Shown piece by piece: positions 45,701 through 53,790 of a stretch of DNA of 64,000 bases. A program made the position numbers and the translations under genes. The notes below the pieces were generated by a model. That model was not told the origin of the DNA and did no database searches. It saw nothing but the letters and a program-made list of their open reading frames with translations. The number at the start of each line of letters is the position of its first letter. Within the stretch, counting starts at the first letter, position 1. Source of the DNA: Cesiribacter sp. SM1 (GTDB taxonomy: Bacteria > Bacteroidota > Bacteroidia > Cytophagales > Cyclobacteriaceae); NCBI RefSeq assembly GCF_020178975.1, contig NZ_JAHXBU010000003.1, positions 1-64,000 on the forward strand. The letters run 5' to 3'.

Positions 45701-45990
45701 TTTCTGCAGCGCCGGAAGTTACGCTTGGCCTAGAGGATGAGGTTTTCAAAGAGGTGTATGTATTTCCTAATCCTACAGGAGGTATGCTTCGGCTGAATCT
45801 TGCCAGCTATCAGCTATCGGAAGTTAAACTTCAGTGGATCGATCTTCAGGGTAAGGTGTTGCCATTGCAACCAGCAGGTGGGTATGAGCAGGGCACACGA
45901 TATGATCTTTCAGACCTTCGGCCAGGCCTTTATTTGCTTAAGATAAGTAATGGTTCTTCTGCCCGATATCTGAAGGTTTTGAAAGAGTAA
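42745..45990 (+). CDS. Type IX-secreted DUF4874/DUF4832 protein with two CBM9-like modules
   Basis: The 1081-residue product has a signal peptide (cut near SADAQ) and a DUF4874 + DUF4832 part (~32-460; FPNPERGFYRHTETSTANYS, VVQAGFVGAWGEWYY, YLPMGGETCG, YSIRLANEEVWEAETGYNYL). Two CBM9-like domains follow at ~490-650 and ~750-890 (LFIDADQSAATGYNAWQW; VYLDTDNSTASGLANQLW), then FN3-like segments and a type IX sorting domain (~1005-1081; VFPNPTGGMLRLNL, LSDLRPGLYLLKIS). So it is exported through the type IX system and is a paralogue of the lipoprotein at 38587 with added binding modules. It lies 54 bases after the GH109-like gene. Confidence 0.85.
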   Translation: MKTPTFMNFRYFIMVFAVAMLQQIPSADAQSFSTITYSTEESNFPNPERGFYRHTETSTANYSFLNEATLRNYRAEGFTLILRLFYLNDFAETDISEAYLKAMQQDFNAMRAAGVKGVIRFAYTKKSTAPYGDARPERVLAHINQLSPVLKRNSDVIAVVQAGFVGAWGEWYYTDHFSETLGNPTAADWENRRALVHALLEALPQDRAVQLRTPDIKFKITESTEALTEAEAFSGSVNSRLGHHNDCFLASENDVGTYTGNMAAEKAFLEQETQYLPMGGETCGVSVPLSECPNALEQMERFHWSYLNIGYHQEVLSSWESGGCMPEVQNKLGYRYRLAKSMLQQSSKPGGEVNLSIKMLNEGWANPYNPRLVEVVLREKTSGKIYLLPVEEDPRLWSLSDTIHVTLTAGLPASIAEGTYDMFLNLPDPEPALYANPDYSIRLANEEVWEAETGYNYLQHELVVDRAAAVPSYTGNSFFFSKPQVQEYAKISTNGMADDWQPVGSLISEEGQAAESIKAFNDRDSLYFLITGNLIQPSYQLFIDADQSAATGYNAWQWTANGADYLVENGILYEYIGTNGAWNWGVAKAVAVEQNGSVIEIGIPKSHFSNVAINQGISLAFVNDPAGVVQSSYLPLQNEPFIPFRLLLGPPATPLATSSGNTALVYWGLEESQVYRTLQRAADGEAFKTIAVLDPGVFYYADAGLALNERYRYRYFASSTDGNSLSTYTPEVEIVTRTRPVYYDFTVDGIIEEWEGVAPLATAYSAGRTHAIKLFSGAESFLILVEGSTPDDYAVYLDTDNSTASGLANQLWTGAGYDYLIRNDSLFAAQAEDWLFVQKVERATSSGFYELAIPLNLLDNLGQNKTIKLGAAIHLPSGEQVLLPLEASPPAVFVRLLPAQAPANVRVTNSETLPESQLIVEWQRCEQCLGYVVERSVGNQDNFEVVAEKNSVTFAYYDNDVVVGTTYYYRVFSFNEAGPSRYSEVVSAAPEVTLGLEDEVFKEVYVFPNPTGGMLRLNLASYQLSEVKLQWIDLQGKVLPLQPAGGYEQGTRYDLSDLRPGLYLLKISNGSSARYLKVLKE

Positions 45991-46013
45991 GTCAGGGGAA
46001 TAAATTAAATGTG

Positions 46014-46062
46014 CAGGCAGGGATGGTGGCCATCCTTTAGAAGAAGGGATTTCCCCTGCCTG
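46014..46062. terminator. Bidirectional terminator-like structure between convergent genes
   Basis: CAGGCAGGG (46014-46022) pairs perfectly with CCCTGCCTG (46054-46062), and an inner GGATGG/CCATCC stem lies between. It sits between the ends of a plus-strand and a minus-strand gene. Confidence 0.65.
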
Positions 46063-46070
46063 TCCTTATT

Positions 46071-46934
46071 TTATTCACTCAAGATGTAAATAGCAACCGC
46101 TGCTAAAGTCATCCCTATGATGAGCATAGTTCCTGGTATCACAGCATACAACACCAAAGAAAGAATGACTGTAATGATGGGAGAAAGCCCTGTCATGGGT
46201 ACAACAATGATGGCCTTGCCATAGCGAAGCGCATACACCAGGGTAAGTGCTCCAAAGGCATTGAGGGCATGTATGAATCCAGCCAGATAAGGCCCTTCAA
46301 ACCCCCAGTTGATAGGTTGTGAAAGATCAGTCATCCAGATGGCAACAGGAATCAGCAGAACGCTGGTAGCCATCATGTAAAAGAAAATACTTTCGGCACT
46401 CATCAGGTCATTGGAAAATTTCATAATAAATGCCTGGAAACCCCAAAGAATAAAAACACCTATTGATAACAGAAGCCAGAGCTGATCATTGGAAACAGTA
46501 TCAGAGGGAGGCTGATAGGAGAGAAAAAAGATTGCTGCCAGTGAAAAGCTTATGCCTATCCACTGGCGTTTACTCGCTTTCTCTTTAAGAAATAAGGTTG
46601 AGAGGAAAATGGTCACCACAGGGAACAGTGAAATTAAAGGAAAAACAACATAAGCAGGACCATCCCTCAGGGCCTGGAAAAGAATCAACTGCCCACCCGC
46701 GCCGAAAAAGCCAACCAGAGAGCCAAAAATAGCCGCACGGGGATGCGTGGCTAATTTCCATTTATCCAGGTGTAAGGCAACCATAGAGCAGGGGATCATG
46801 GTGAGCGCCCAGGCTACGTATCCCAGTGTGGCCGGAAAGCCTGCTTTTTCAGGTATTTCTATCAGTGCTCCCCAGACTCCCCATGAGAGGGTAGTTATCA
46901 GAGCATACCACAACCACATTCTGGCTTTTATCAT
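46071..46934 (-). CDS. EamA-type DMT-superfamily transporter
   Basis: The 287-residue inner-membrane protein has ten predicted spans in two EamA repeats (first LWYALITTLSWGVWGALIEI; second LWLLLSIGVFILWGFQAFIM). Signature pieces are PLISLFPVVTIFLSTLFLKE and PMTGLSPIITVILSLVLY. Such carriers move small metabolites or sugars; some bacterial sugar-uptake members have this size. It is divergent from susC, and the region between contains a perfect TTTCGT-N6-ACGAAA palindrome, so it is probably co-regulated with glycan import. Its cargo is unknown; an aminosugar product is a reasonable guess from context. Confidence 0.85.
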   Translation of the reverse strand: MIKARMWLWYALITTLSWGVWGALIEIPEKAGFPATLGYVAWALTMIPCSMVALHLDKWKLATHPRAAIFGSLVGFFGAGGQLILFQALRDGPAYVVFPLISLFPVVTIFLSTLFLKEKASKRQWIGISFSLAAIFFLSYQPPSDTVSNDQLWLLLSIGVFILWGFQAFIMKFSNDLMSAESIFFYMMATSVLLIPVAIWMTDLSQPINWGFEGPYLAGFIHALNAFGALTLVYALRYGKAIIVVPMTGLSPIITVILSLVLYAVIPGTMLIIGMTLAAVAIYILSE

Positions 46935-46988
46935 AATAGCAATCTTTCGTCTTGAGTTAAATTAAATTTAAAATATATCATTAGTTAG

Positions 46989-47006
46989 TTTCGTAATAAT
47001 ACGAAA
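46989..47006. promoter_or_regulatory. Candidate operator TTTCGT-N6-ACGAAA
   Basis: A perfect 6-bp inverted repeat (TTTCGTAATAATACGAAA) lies 36 bases upstream of the susC start. The same half-sites flank agaS. The nearby DeoR-family regulator is the likely binder; AgaR-type regulators of other bacteria are known to bind CTTTC-containing repeats. Confidence 0.55.
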
Positions 47007-47041
47007 GATAATATATTTACTAAAACTTATTTATTCTAAGC

Positions 47042-50026
47042 ATGTCTAGATTTATACTTTCTCTTAGAATCTCGACCTTACTTTTTTGCTTCTGCATAAT
47101 TGCATTGCAGGGATACGCTCAGCAAACGGTAAAGGGAAGGGTAGTTTCATTGTTGGATAAACAGCCATTACCTGGTGTGAATGTCATTGTCAAAGGCACA
47201 ACCACCGGTGTAGTTACAGATTTTGATGGCAAATATTCACTTGAGGTGCCAGGACAGGATGCGGTACTTGTGTTTTCTTTTATAGGATTCGAAAGTGAGG
47301 AGGTGCCGGTAGCAAGCAGGAGCGAAATAAATATTTCCCTTAGTCCGTCTGTTGAAGAATTGAATGAAGTGATTGTAGTAGGCTATTCAGCTAAAACCAA
47401 GCAGGAAATCACAGGTTCGGTAGTCAACCTATCAGCAGAGGAGATAAAAGGCGTTACGGTACCAAACCTGGAAACCATGCTACAGGGAAAGGTAGCAGGC
47501 GTACAGGTAACTTCCGCAACAGGTGCACCCGGAGCGGCGGCAGAGATTCGTATTCGCGGTAACTCTTCAATCAATGCTGATCGAGGGCCTTTGGTGGTGG
47601 TTGATGGCATCATCGGGGGGAGCTATAATCCTAATGATGTAGAGAGCGTTACAGTGTTGAAAGATGCTGGTGCTATAGCGCTATACGGATCCAGGGCAAA
47701 TGCAGGAGTAATTGTAGTAACAACCAAGAAAGGGTCTACTGAAAAAACCGAGATCACTGTTCGCAGTACCGTGGGAACACGCCAGATCACCACCGGTAAT
47801 TTTGGGCTCATGAATGCCCAGCAGCTTTACGATACAGAACGGCTGATGTTTAACAGCTCAGCAGTGTTCAATGGTATACGACCAGCCACAGTGCTAGAAA
47901 CGGATACCGACTGGCTGGATCTCGCCTATAAAACAGGCATTGTTCAAAATCACAATATTTCTGCTACCGGCAGTAGCGGAAAGGTACGCTATTACCTGGC
48001 AGGTGATTATTATGACGAAGAAGGCACTTTGCTTAGCACAAACTACCAGCGTCTGAACTTCAGATCAAACCTTGATTTTGAACTTTCAGATGCAGTAAGA
48101 TTAACCACCAACTTCAATATTACCCGGGATAAAAACAACTCATACCACTGGCGCTGGCCTTACCAGCCGTTTCTCTACCTGCCTTATGACACCCCATATG
48201 ATGAAGAAGGAAATATAAGGTATGTGGATGCAAACACCCCTGGCTTTTTAACACGTGATAAAAATAATATTCTTCACAGTGCACAATACAATGATTATGC
48301 AACAAGGGGATTGACCATGAATGGGGATGTGGTACTTTCTGTAGATGTTACTCCCTGGTTTTCCCTGCAGACACGCAATCGTATTTCCTACTCCAACTAC
48401 AGGAATGATACCTATGAAGATGTTCGCACTATTGAAGGAAGAAGTAATTCAGGAATACTTTCTTTTGGCGTAACAGAAGGCGTGAGCGGCATTACTACTA
48501 ACCTTGCCCGCTTTTATAAAGACTTTGGCCCTCACCACCTAAACGGTTTTATTGGTTTCGAAGCGCAGCAATGGACAAGTGAATCGGCGGGAGCAAATGG
48601 CTATGGTGTGGTCTCCGGAATCAAAATTCCGGGTGGTGTTGCTTCCCCTCAGGGTATTTCCGGAACCAAAGTACAGACAAGCGCTCAATCTTTCCTGTCA
48701 GAAGTTAGCTACGATTATAGGGAGAAATATTTTGTAAGTGCTTCTTTCAGAAGAGACGGCAGTTCTGTTTTCGGAGCAAATAAACGTTGGGGTAATTTTG
48801 GAGCACTTTCTGCCTCGTGGCTTATCAGCAATGAAAACTTCTTTAGCTCACTGGGCAAAACAGTTTCCCTGCTAAAGCTACGCGGTAGTTATGGAATAGT
48901 AGGAAACGATAACATTCCTGCCTTTCAATACCTTGCCCTTTACAATTTTGCAACACAATACAACGGTGGCTCAGCAGGATATCCTGAAACCTTACCCAAT
49001 CCAGATCTGGGCTGGGAGCAAACAAAGGCTGCTGACCTAGGCTTGGATATCACACTTTTTAACCGGCTGGACATCACTGTTGACGGCTTCTATAAAGATA
49101 CAGACAGGCTTCTGTCTAAAGTGCAGTTGCCACCTTCGCAGGGCATAGCTGAAGTTTGGCGAAATGCCGGACGTGTAGTTAATCAGGGATTTGAACTGGG
49201 AATTGGCGGCGATGTTGTGCACACACAAAATGTAAGCTGGAATGTTAACTTCAATATTGGGACAGCACAAAATCAGGTTAAAGAATTACCAGAAGGAACT
49301 ATCATCAATAAGGTTTATGATGGCGTAAAACAGTCAGTGCGTGTTGGTGAGGATATTAATTCATGGTATCTGCCCAAATGGGTGGGTGTAGATCCGGAGA
49401 ATGGAGATCCGCAGTGGGAGCAGGCAGTAACGGATTCGGAAGGTAATGTGGTAGAGTATCAGGTAACCAATCAGTATGCCCTGGCTTCGGCAACAAGCAG
49501 CTTACAGCTGGTAGGTACTGCTACACCTGACTTTTTCGGTGGACTGAACTCATCCCTTAGTTTCAAAGGGCTTACCCTAAGCGTATCTTCTGCATTTCAG
49601 TATGGCAACCTCGTTTATCATCGTACGCGGGAGTTTGTTGATGCAGATGGAGCCAATTTCAACTTTAATATGATGCAACTGGCAGATGGCTGGTCGCGCT
49701 GGCAGAACCCAGGCGATGTTGCCACGCATCCAAAGCCTGTCTTCGGAGGCAACCTGCAGTCAAACAGGCCTTCCTCAAGATACCTGGAGGATGGTAGTTT
49801 CTGGCGGATTCGAAACATCATGCTAAATTATAACCTTCCAGGCGCGCTCCTGTCAAAGGTGAAAATCGCAAGAGCGAACATCTTTATTTCCGGTGACAAC
49901 CTCTTTACGTTTACGAAATTTTCCGGCATGGATCCAGAGGTTGGCTCTTTCGGCCTGGCAGGTTTATCAGACTTTAAATACCCTATCAGCAAACAATATT
50001 TAGTGGGTTTACAAATAAGCTTCTAA
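47042..50026 (+). CDS. SusC/RagA-family TonB-dependent outer-membrane transporter
   Basis: The 994-residue protein carries a signal peptide (to GYAQ), a carboxypeptidase-like N-terminal domain (VKGRVVSLLDKQPLPGVNVI), a TonB-box-like stretch (LNEVIVVGYSAKTKQEITGS), a plug (VTVLKDAGAIALYGSRANAG, then VIVVTTKKG) and a C-terminal 22-strand barrel ending YLVGLQISF. With its SusD partner 14 bases downstream it imports oligosaccharides across the outer membrane using TonB energy. At 994 residues it is of normal size. The upstream palindrome suggests control by the locus regulator. Confidence 0.95.
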   Translation: MSRFILSLRISTLLFCFCIIALQGYAQQTVKGRVVSLLDKQPLPGVNVIVKGTTTGVVTDFDGKYSLEVPGQDAVLVFSFIGFESEEVPVASRSEINISLSPSVEELNEVIVVGYSAKTKQEITGSVVNLSAEEIKGVTVPNLETMLQGKVAGVQVTSATGAPGAAAEIRIRGNSSINADRGPLVVVDGIIGGSYNPNDVESVTVLKDAGAIALYGSRANAGVIVVTTKKGSTEKTEITVRSTVGTRQITTGNFGLMNAQQLYDTERLMFNSSAVFNGIRPATVLETDTDWLDLAYKTGIVQNHNISATGSSGKVRYYLAGDYYDEEGTLLSTNYQRLNFRSNLDFELSDAVRLTTNFNITRDKNNSYHWRWPYQPFLYLPYDTPYDEEGNIRYVDANTPGFLTRDKNNILHSAQYNDYATRGLTMNGDVVLSVDVTPWFSLQTRNRISYSNYRNDTYEDVRTIEGRSNSGILSFGVTEGVSGITTNLARFYKDFGPHHLNGFIGFEAQQWTSESAGANGYGVVSGIKIPGGVASPQGISGTKVQTSAQSFLSEVSYDYREKYFVSASFRRDGSSVFGANKRWGNFGALSASWLISNENFFSSLGKTVSLLKLRGSYGIVGNDNIPAFQYLALYNFATQYNGGSAGYPETLPNPDLGWEQTKAADLGLDITLFNRLDITVDGFYKDTDRLLSKVQLPPSQGIAEVWRNAGRVVNQGFELGIGGDVVHTQNVSWNVNFNIGTAQNQVKELPEGTIINKVYDGVKQSVRVGEDINSWYLPKWVGVDPENGDPQWEQAVTDSEGNVVEYQVTNQYALASATSSLQLVGTATPDFFGGLNSSLSFKGLTLSVSSAFQYGNLVYHRTREFVDADGANFNFNMMQLADGWSRWQNPGDVATHPKPVFGGNLQSNRPSSRYLEDGSFWRIRNIMLNYNLPGALLSKVKIARANIFISGDNLFTFTKFSGMDPEVGSFGLAGLSDFKYPISKQYLVGLQISF

Positions 50027-50039
50027 TCGTTATACAATT

Positions 50040-51500
50040 ATGAAGAGCAGAATACTTTCTATCGCTATACTAGTACTATTGAATAACGCCTGCAGCCTTG
50101 ATATTGACCCTTTCGAAGGTGTTACAAAAGAGAACCTGGCAGAAGTTACCAATGCACTGGAATATGCTACTAACGGTGCTTATTCCCTTATGAAAGACCA
50201 GCTTCCATACAAAGGGGTAAATGACTTCAGAAGCACCTATGCGCGCAACCTGCACCAGATGCTGGAATATCCCAGTGACAATGTCACCTTAAGCGCAACC
50301 ACGACAGATCCATTGTTTGCGGCAGTTACCAGGGAGCATTTTCCCGCACAGGAAAATTCAACTTATATGTGGTATGTTGCCTATAAAATAGTCAATACCG
50401 CCAATCAGAATATAGAATCAGTTGAGGAGGGAATCAGTCCATCAAGTGATCATCTGTTGGGGGAAAATTATTTTTTGCGTGCTATGGCTCATTTCGATTT
50501 GCTGCGCCTCTTTGCCAAACCTTATTCTCATGGTACAGATAATCCCGGCATAATCCTGCGCTTAAACAGCACAGACCCTGATAATAAGGCTAGAGCAACT
50601 GTCGGCGAAAGTTATGAGCAGGTAGTAAGTGACCTCGAGAAAGCTGCAGCGCTAATGTCGCGCGCCAACGGCAGGGGCGTGGAATATGCTTCCAAGGAAG
50701 CTGCCTGGGCACTTTTATCAAGGGCTTATCTGTACATGGAGATGAATGATAAAGCAATCCAATATGCCTCTGATGTAATTGAATCTCCTAAGTTTCAGCT
50801 GGTCCCTGGGGAGGATTATTTGAACTCTTTCTGGAATACGCCTTCTTCCAGGGAATCAATCCTCATCATAAAGCATACCCTCCAGGATGACAGAGGCACA
50901 GGATCAATTGGTTCTATGTATCTAACGGATCAGATTGGTTGGGGAGAAATATATGCTTCAGAACCCTTGCGTCAGTTACTGGGTCAGCATCCCGAAGATG
51001 TACGGAATGACCTGATCGTGCCTCAGTACGCAAGTGATGGTGTAACTGTGGAGACCCGAAATGGCATTCCCAAATATTTTATCACCAAGCATTCTTATCA
51101 GGATGGGGTGGTAACGCTAAATTCGCCACATGTGCTCCGCCTGGCTGAAATGTACCTCAACCGCGCCGAAGCTTATGCAAAACTGGGACAGGACCAGTTG
51201 GCACTGGATGACATCAATGTAATTCGGCAGAGGGCAGGATTATCCGGTGATGCACTTTACAGTCTGACTAATTTACAGGGCGCCAGTTCAGTATTGGGCG
51301 CTGTACTGCAGGAGCGCAGACTGGAGCTAGCCTATGAAGGACACCGCAGCATCGATTTATACAGAAACAAACTGGATATGAATAGAAATTTCCCAGGGGT
51401 ACAACCCCAGGAAGTGGTAAGCTGGCAAAGCCCGCGTAACATCTATTACATACCACAGGATGAGTTGTTCACAAACAGGCTGGCTACACAAAATGAGTAG
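50040..51500 (+). CDS. SusD/RagB-family glycan-binding lipoprotein
   Basis: The 486-residue surface lipoprotein (lipobox LNNAC) caps the SusC barrel and captures oligosaccharides. Typical features are the N-terminal LDIDPFEGVT, TPR-like helices (YFLRAMAHFDLLRLFAKPYS), the C-terminal LRLAEMYLNRAEAYAKLGQ and the SusD ending YIPQDELFTNRLATQNE. It is 14 bases after susC in the same operon and ends at a strong terminator. Binding residues cannot be predicted by eye. Confidence 0.95.
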   Translation: MKSRILSIAILVLLNNACSLDIDPFEGVTKENLAEVTNALEYATNGAYSLMKDQLPYKGVNDFRSTYARNLHQMLEYPSDNVTLSATTTDPLFAAVTREHFPAQENSTYMWYVAYKIVNTANQNIESVEEGISPSSDHLLGENYFLRAMAHFDLLRLFAKPYSHGTDNPGIILRLNSTDPDNKARATVGESYEQVVSDLEKAAALMSRANGRGVEYASKEAAWALLSRAYLYMEMNDKAIQYASDVIESPKFQLVPGEDYLNSFWNTPSSRESILIIKHTLQDDRGTGSIGSMYLTDQIGWGEIYASEPLRQLLGQHPEDVRNDLIVPQYASDGVTVETRNGIPKYFITKHSYQDGVVTLNSPHVLRLAEMYLNRAEAYAKLGQDQLALDDINVIRQRAGLSGDALYSLTNLQGASSVLGAVLQERRLELAYEGHRSIDLYRNKLDMNRNFPGVQPQEVVSWQSPRNIYYIPQDELFTNRLATQNE

Positions 51501-51548
51501 AGCCTCTTGTCTTTAAAATAATCTTTTTTGTTTGTTTGGTTGGTTCAA

Positions 51549-51582
51549 AAAAAAGGCTCTTCTGGAAGAGCCCTTTTTTTTT
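51549..51582. terminator. Bidirectional Rho-independent terminator
   Basis: GGCTCTTC (51555-51562) and GAAGAGCC (51565-51572) form a stem with an A-run before and a T-run after, so it can serve both the susCD operon and the convergent regulator gene. Confidence 0.85.
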
Positions 51583-51598
51583 CTGCACTAAGCATAAA

Positions 51599-52387
51599 CT
51601 AAGCAATGATTACTTCCACGCCAGCATCCTGCAGGCGTTTGAGGTCGTCCTCCGGGATTCCATTATCAGTTATCACCTTATCAATCTGATTGATAGAGCA
51701 GATAAAGGCAAAACTTCTTTTGCCGAATTTGCTGGAATCAGCCAGCAGGATTACCTCCCTGGAAATCTCTATCATGATTTCATTCAGGCGGGCTTCTTCA
51801 ACATTTGGAGTAAAAATACCGTTTCTGGTATCAAATCCGTCAACACCAAGAAAGGCCTTGTCGACATTAAAGTTCCGCAAGCTTTTTTCTGCCTGTGGTC
51901 CCACCATAGAAAGAGAGTTTTTACGCAGAAAGCCGCCAGGAATGATCACATTGATATGCGGAATTGTCATGAGCTGATTAGCGATGTTCAGCGCATTGGT
52001 GACAACCGTCAGGTCCTGTAGCTCAGGCAGGCTTCTGACCATTTCCGCAGTGGTAGAGCCGGAATCTATAATAATGGTATCTGACTCATACACCAGTTGT
52101 GCTGCCTTTTTTCCGATCCTGGCTTTTTCCTGGAAATTTATCTGGTTTTTATCAACCAGACGTTGATCAATGGCCACCCCACTCTCCACCTTTAGTGCGC
52201 CACCCCTTGCCCGTATCAGTAAGTTTTTCTTCTCCAGCTGCTCCAGGTCATTGCGAATGGTAACCTCACTAACATTGAATTTTTCACTTAATGCTTTCAC
52301 AGAAACCTGCCCCTGATCCGAAATCAAATGAAGGGTCTCCTTTCTTCGGGTTACTGTTGAATCTCTATTTTTTGACATGTTTTTCAA
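51599..52387 (-). CDS. agaR: DeoR-family regulator (AgaR-like)
   Basis: The 262-residue product has a DeoR winged helix (ETLHLISDQGQVSVKALSEK, then FNVSEVTIRNDLEQLEKKNL) and a sugar-phosphate sensing domain with DSGSTTAEMVRSL, TNALNIANQL and ADSSKFGKRSFAFI. Members are usually repressors relieved by a pathway sugar phosphate. It is divergent from agaS, so it probably controls the galactosamine operon; a phosphorylated aminosugar or tagatose phosphate is the likely inducer. The operators proposed are the TTTCGT/ACGAAA repeats. An alternative start lies four codons in. The symbol rests on context rather than a close match. Confidence 0.85.
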   Translation of the reverse strand: MKNMSKNRDSTVTRRKETLHLISDQGQVSVKALSEKFNVSEVTIRNDLEQLEKKNLLIRARGGALKVESGVAIDQRLVDKNQINFQEKARIGKKAAQLVYESDTIIIDSGSTTAEMVRSLPELQDLTVVTNALNIANQLMTIPHINVIIPGGFLRKNSLSMVGPQAEKSLRNFNVDKAFLGVDGFDTRNGIFTPNVEEARLNEIMIEISREVILLADSSKFGKRSFAFICSINQIDKVITDNGIPEDDLKRLQDAGVEVIIA

Positions 52388-52501
52388 GCTGAAAGTTCTT
52401 TAGGCAAACGTTGGATATTTAAAATTACTAAAATTTACATACAAACTTTGTTGCAAGTGCAAAATTAAACGTTAGGAAGTTTAACATGTCATAAAATAAG
52501 G

Positions 52502-52532
52502 TTTCGTAATAAAAAATAATAATGAAACGAAA
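52502..52532. promoter_or_regulatory. Candidate AgaR operator upstream of agaS
   Basis: TTTCGT at 52502-52507 and ACGAAA at 52527-52532 form an inverted pair with a 19-base spacer, 20 bases upstream of the promoter box. Confidence 0.45.
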
Positions 52533-52551
52533 GATGTCTTGTTATTTTTTA

Positions 52552-52559
52552 TATCTTTG
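52552..52559 (+). promoter_or_regulatory. Candidate -7 box of the agaS operon
   Basis: TATCTTTG matches the Bacteroidota -7 consensus TAnnTTTG, 20 bases before the ATG. No clear -33 TTTG at the expected distance was found. Confidence 0.4.
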
Positions 52560-52579
52560 ATAGATACTAATATAAATCA

Positions 52580-53746
52580 ATGGGACATATGAAATATCTA
52601 GGCTTCAATGTGCAGGAATTGACCGATCGTGGTGCGATCCATACGGCAAAAGAAATTTCTCAGCAGCCCGAAATATGGCAGAAAGTCTGGAGCCTGGTAG
52701 AGGGGGAACGTGAGTCTATACAATCTTTTTTTGATAAACATAAGGAAATACAAAGAATCATTCTTACGGGAGCCGGCACAAGTGCTTTCATAGGATTATC
52801 CCTGCGTGGCGTTTTTCAGCGACAAACAGGAATACTTACAGAAGCTATTTCCACGACAGATCTGGTATCTCATCCAAAAGATTATTTACATGCTGATGTT
52901 CCTACACTGATGATTTCATTTGCGCGCTCCGGTAATAGTCCCGAGAGTGTGGCAGCAGTGGAAATGGCTGATAAAGTCTGCAAAAGTTGTTATCATCTGA
53001 TGATCACCTGCAATCCAGAAGGAAAGCTTGCTAATATTAGAACAAAGCAAGACAGCTATATATTAACCCTACCCGAGGAAGCATGTGACTTAAGCCTGGC
53101 CATGACCAGCAGCTATACAGGGATGCTGCTGGCAGGTAAACTGGTTGCTCATATTTACGAGTTGGAGCGCATGCGCAAAAGTTTGCAAACGATCGTTACT
53201 TACGGGCAAAAGATCATCAATTATTATGCACAGGACCTGAAACAACTGGCCGAGCTGGATTTCAGGCGTGCCGTATTCCTGGGTGCTGGCCCCTTTTATG
53301 GTACCGCCACTGAGTCGCACCTGAAAGTGCAGGAGCTGACTGATGGTAAGGTGATTTGCAAGCGGGATTCATTTCTCGGCCTCCGCCATGGTCCTAAGGC
53401 AGTGGTGGATGAGACCACGCTGGTCGTTTACATCTTCTCAAATAATGATTATCCCCTGCGTTACGAAAAAGACCTTGTTGCTTCCATGAAGAAGGGAAAG
53501 GCTCCGCTGGCGGAAGTGGGGATTATGGAATCTGATATTCCCAATGTAAAGCTTAAAAATAAAATAGTACTGTCTGAGAATGGTTACGCCCTGGACGAAG
53601 AATTTCTAGCAGTGTGCAGTGTTGTTCCATCTCAGATCTTAGGCTTCTATAAATCGCTCCAACTAGGTCTTCAGCCTGATTCACCCTCTGCCACAGGTGC
53701 TATTACCAGGGTGGTGGAAGGAGTAGAAATTTACGCGATGCACTAG
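52580..53746 (+). CDS. agaS: AgaS-type galactosamine-6-phosphate deaminase/isomerase
   Basis: The 388-residue SIS-domain enzyme converts galactosamine 6-phosphate to tagatose 6-phosphate with release of ammonia. Two SIS domains are visible: RIILTGAGTSAFIGLSLRG with MISFARSGNSPESVAAVEMA, and FLGAGPFYGTATESHLKVQE with DSFLGLRHGPKAVVDETTLV. The last motif, together with the length, fits AgaS rather than GlmS or NagB. It is the first gene of an operon with kbaZ, a PfkB kinase and kbaY. The first ATG is kept; another ATG lies three codons in. Confidence 0.9.
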   Translation: MGHMKYLGFNVQELTDRGAIHTAKEISQQPEIWQKVWSLVEGERESIQSFFDKHKEIQRIILTGAGTSAFIGLSLRGVFQRQTGILTEAISTTDLVSHPKDYLHADVPTLMISFARSGNSPESVAAVEMADKVCKSCYHLMITCNPEGKLANIRTKQDSYILTLPEEACDLSLAMTSSYTGMLLAGKLVAHIYELERMRKSLQTIVTYGQKIINYYAQDLKQLAELDFRRAVFLGAGPFYGTATESHLKVQELTDGKVICKRDSFLGLRHGPKAVVDETTLVVYIFSNNDYPLRYEKDLVASMKKGKAPLAEVGIMESDIPNVKLKNKIVLSENGYALDEEFLAVCSVVPSQILGFYKSLQLGLQPDSPSATGAITRVVEGVEIYAMH

Positions 53747-53790
53747 TTCAGTTCTCAACTTCTCTACCACTGAATCAATATTTTTTACCT

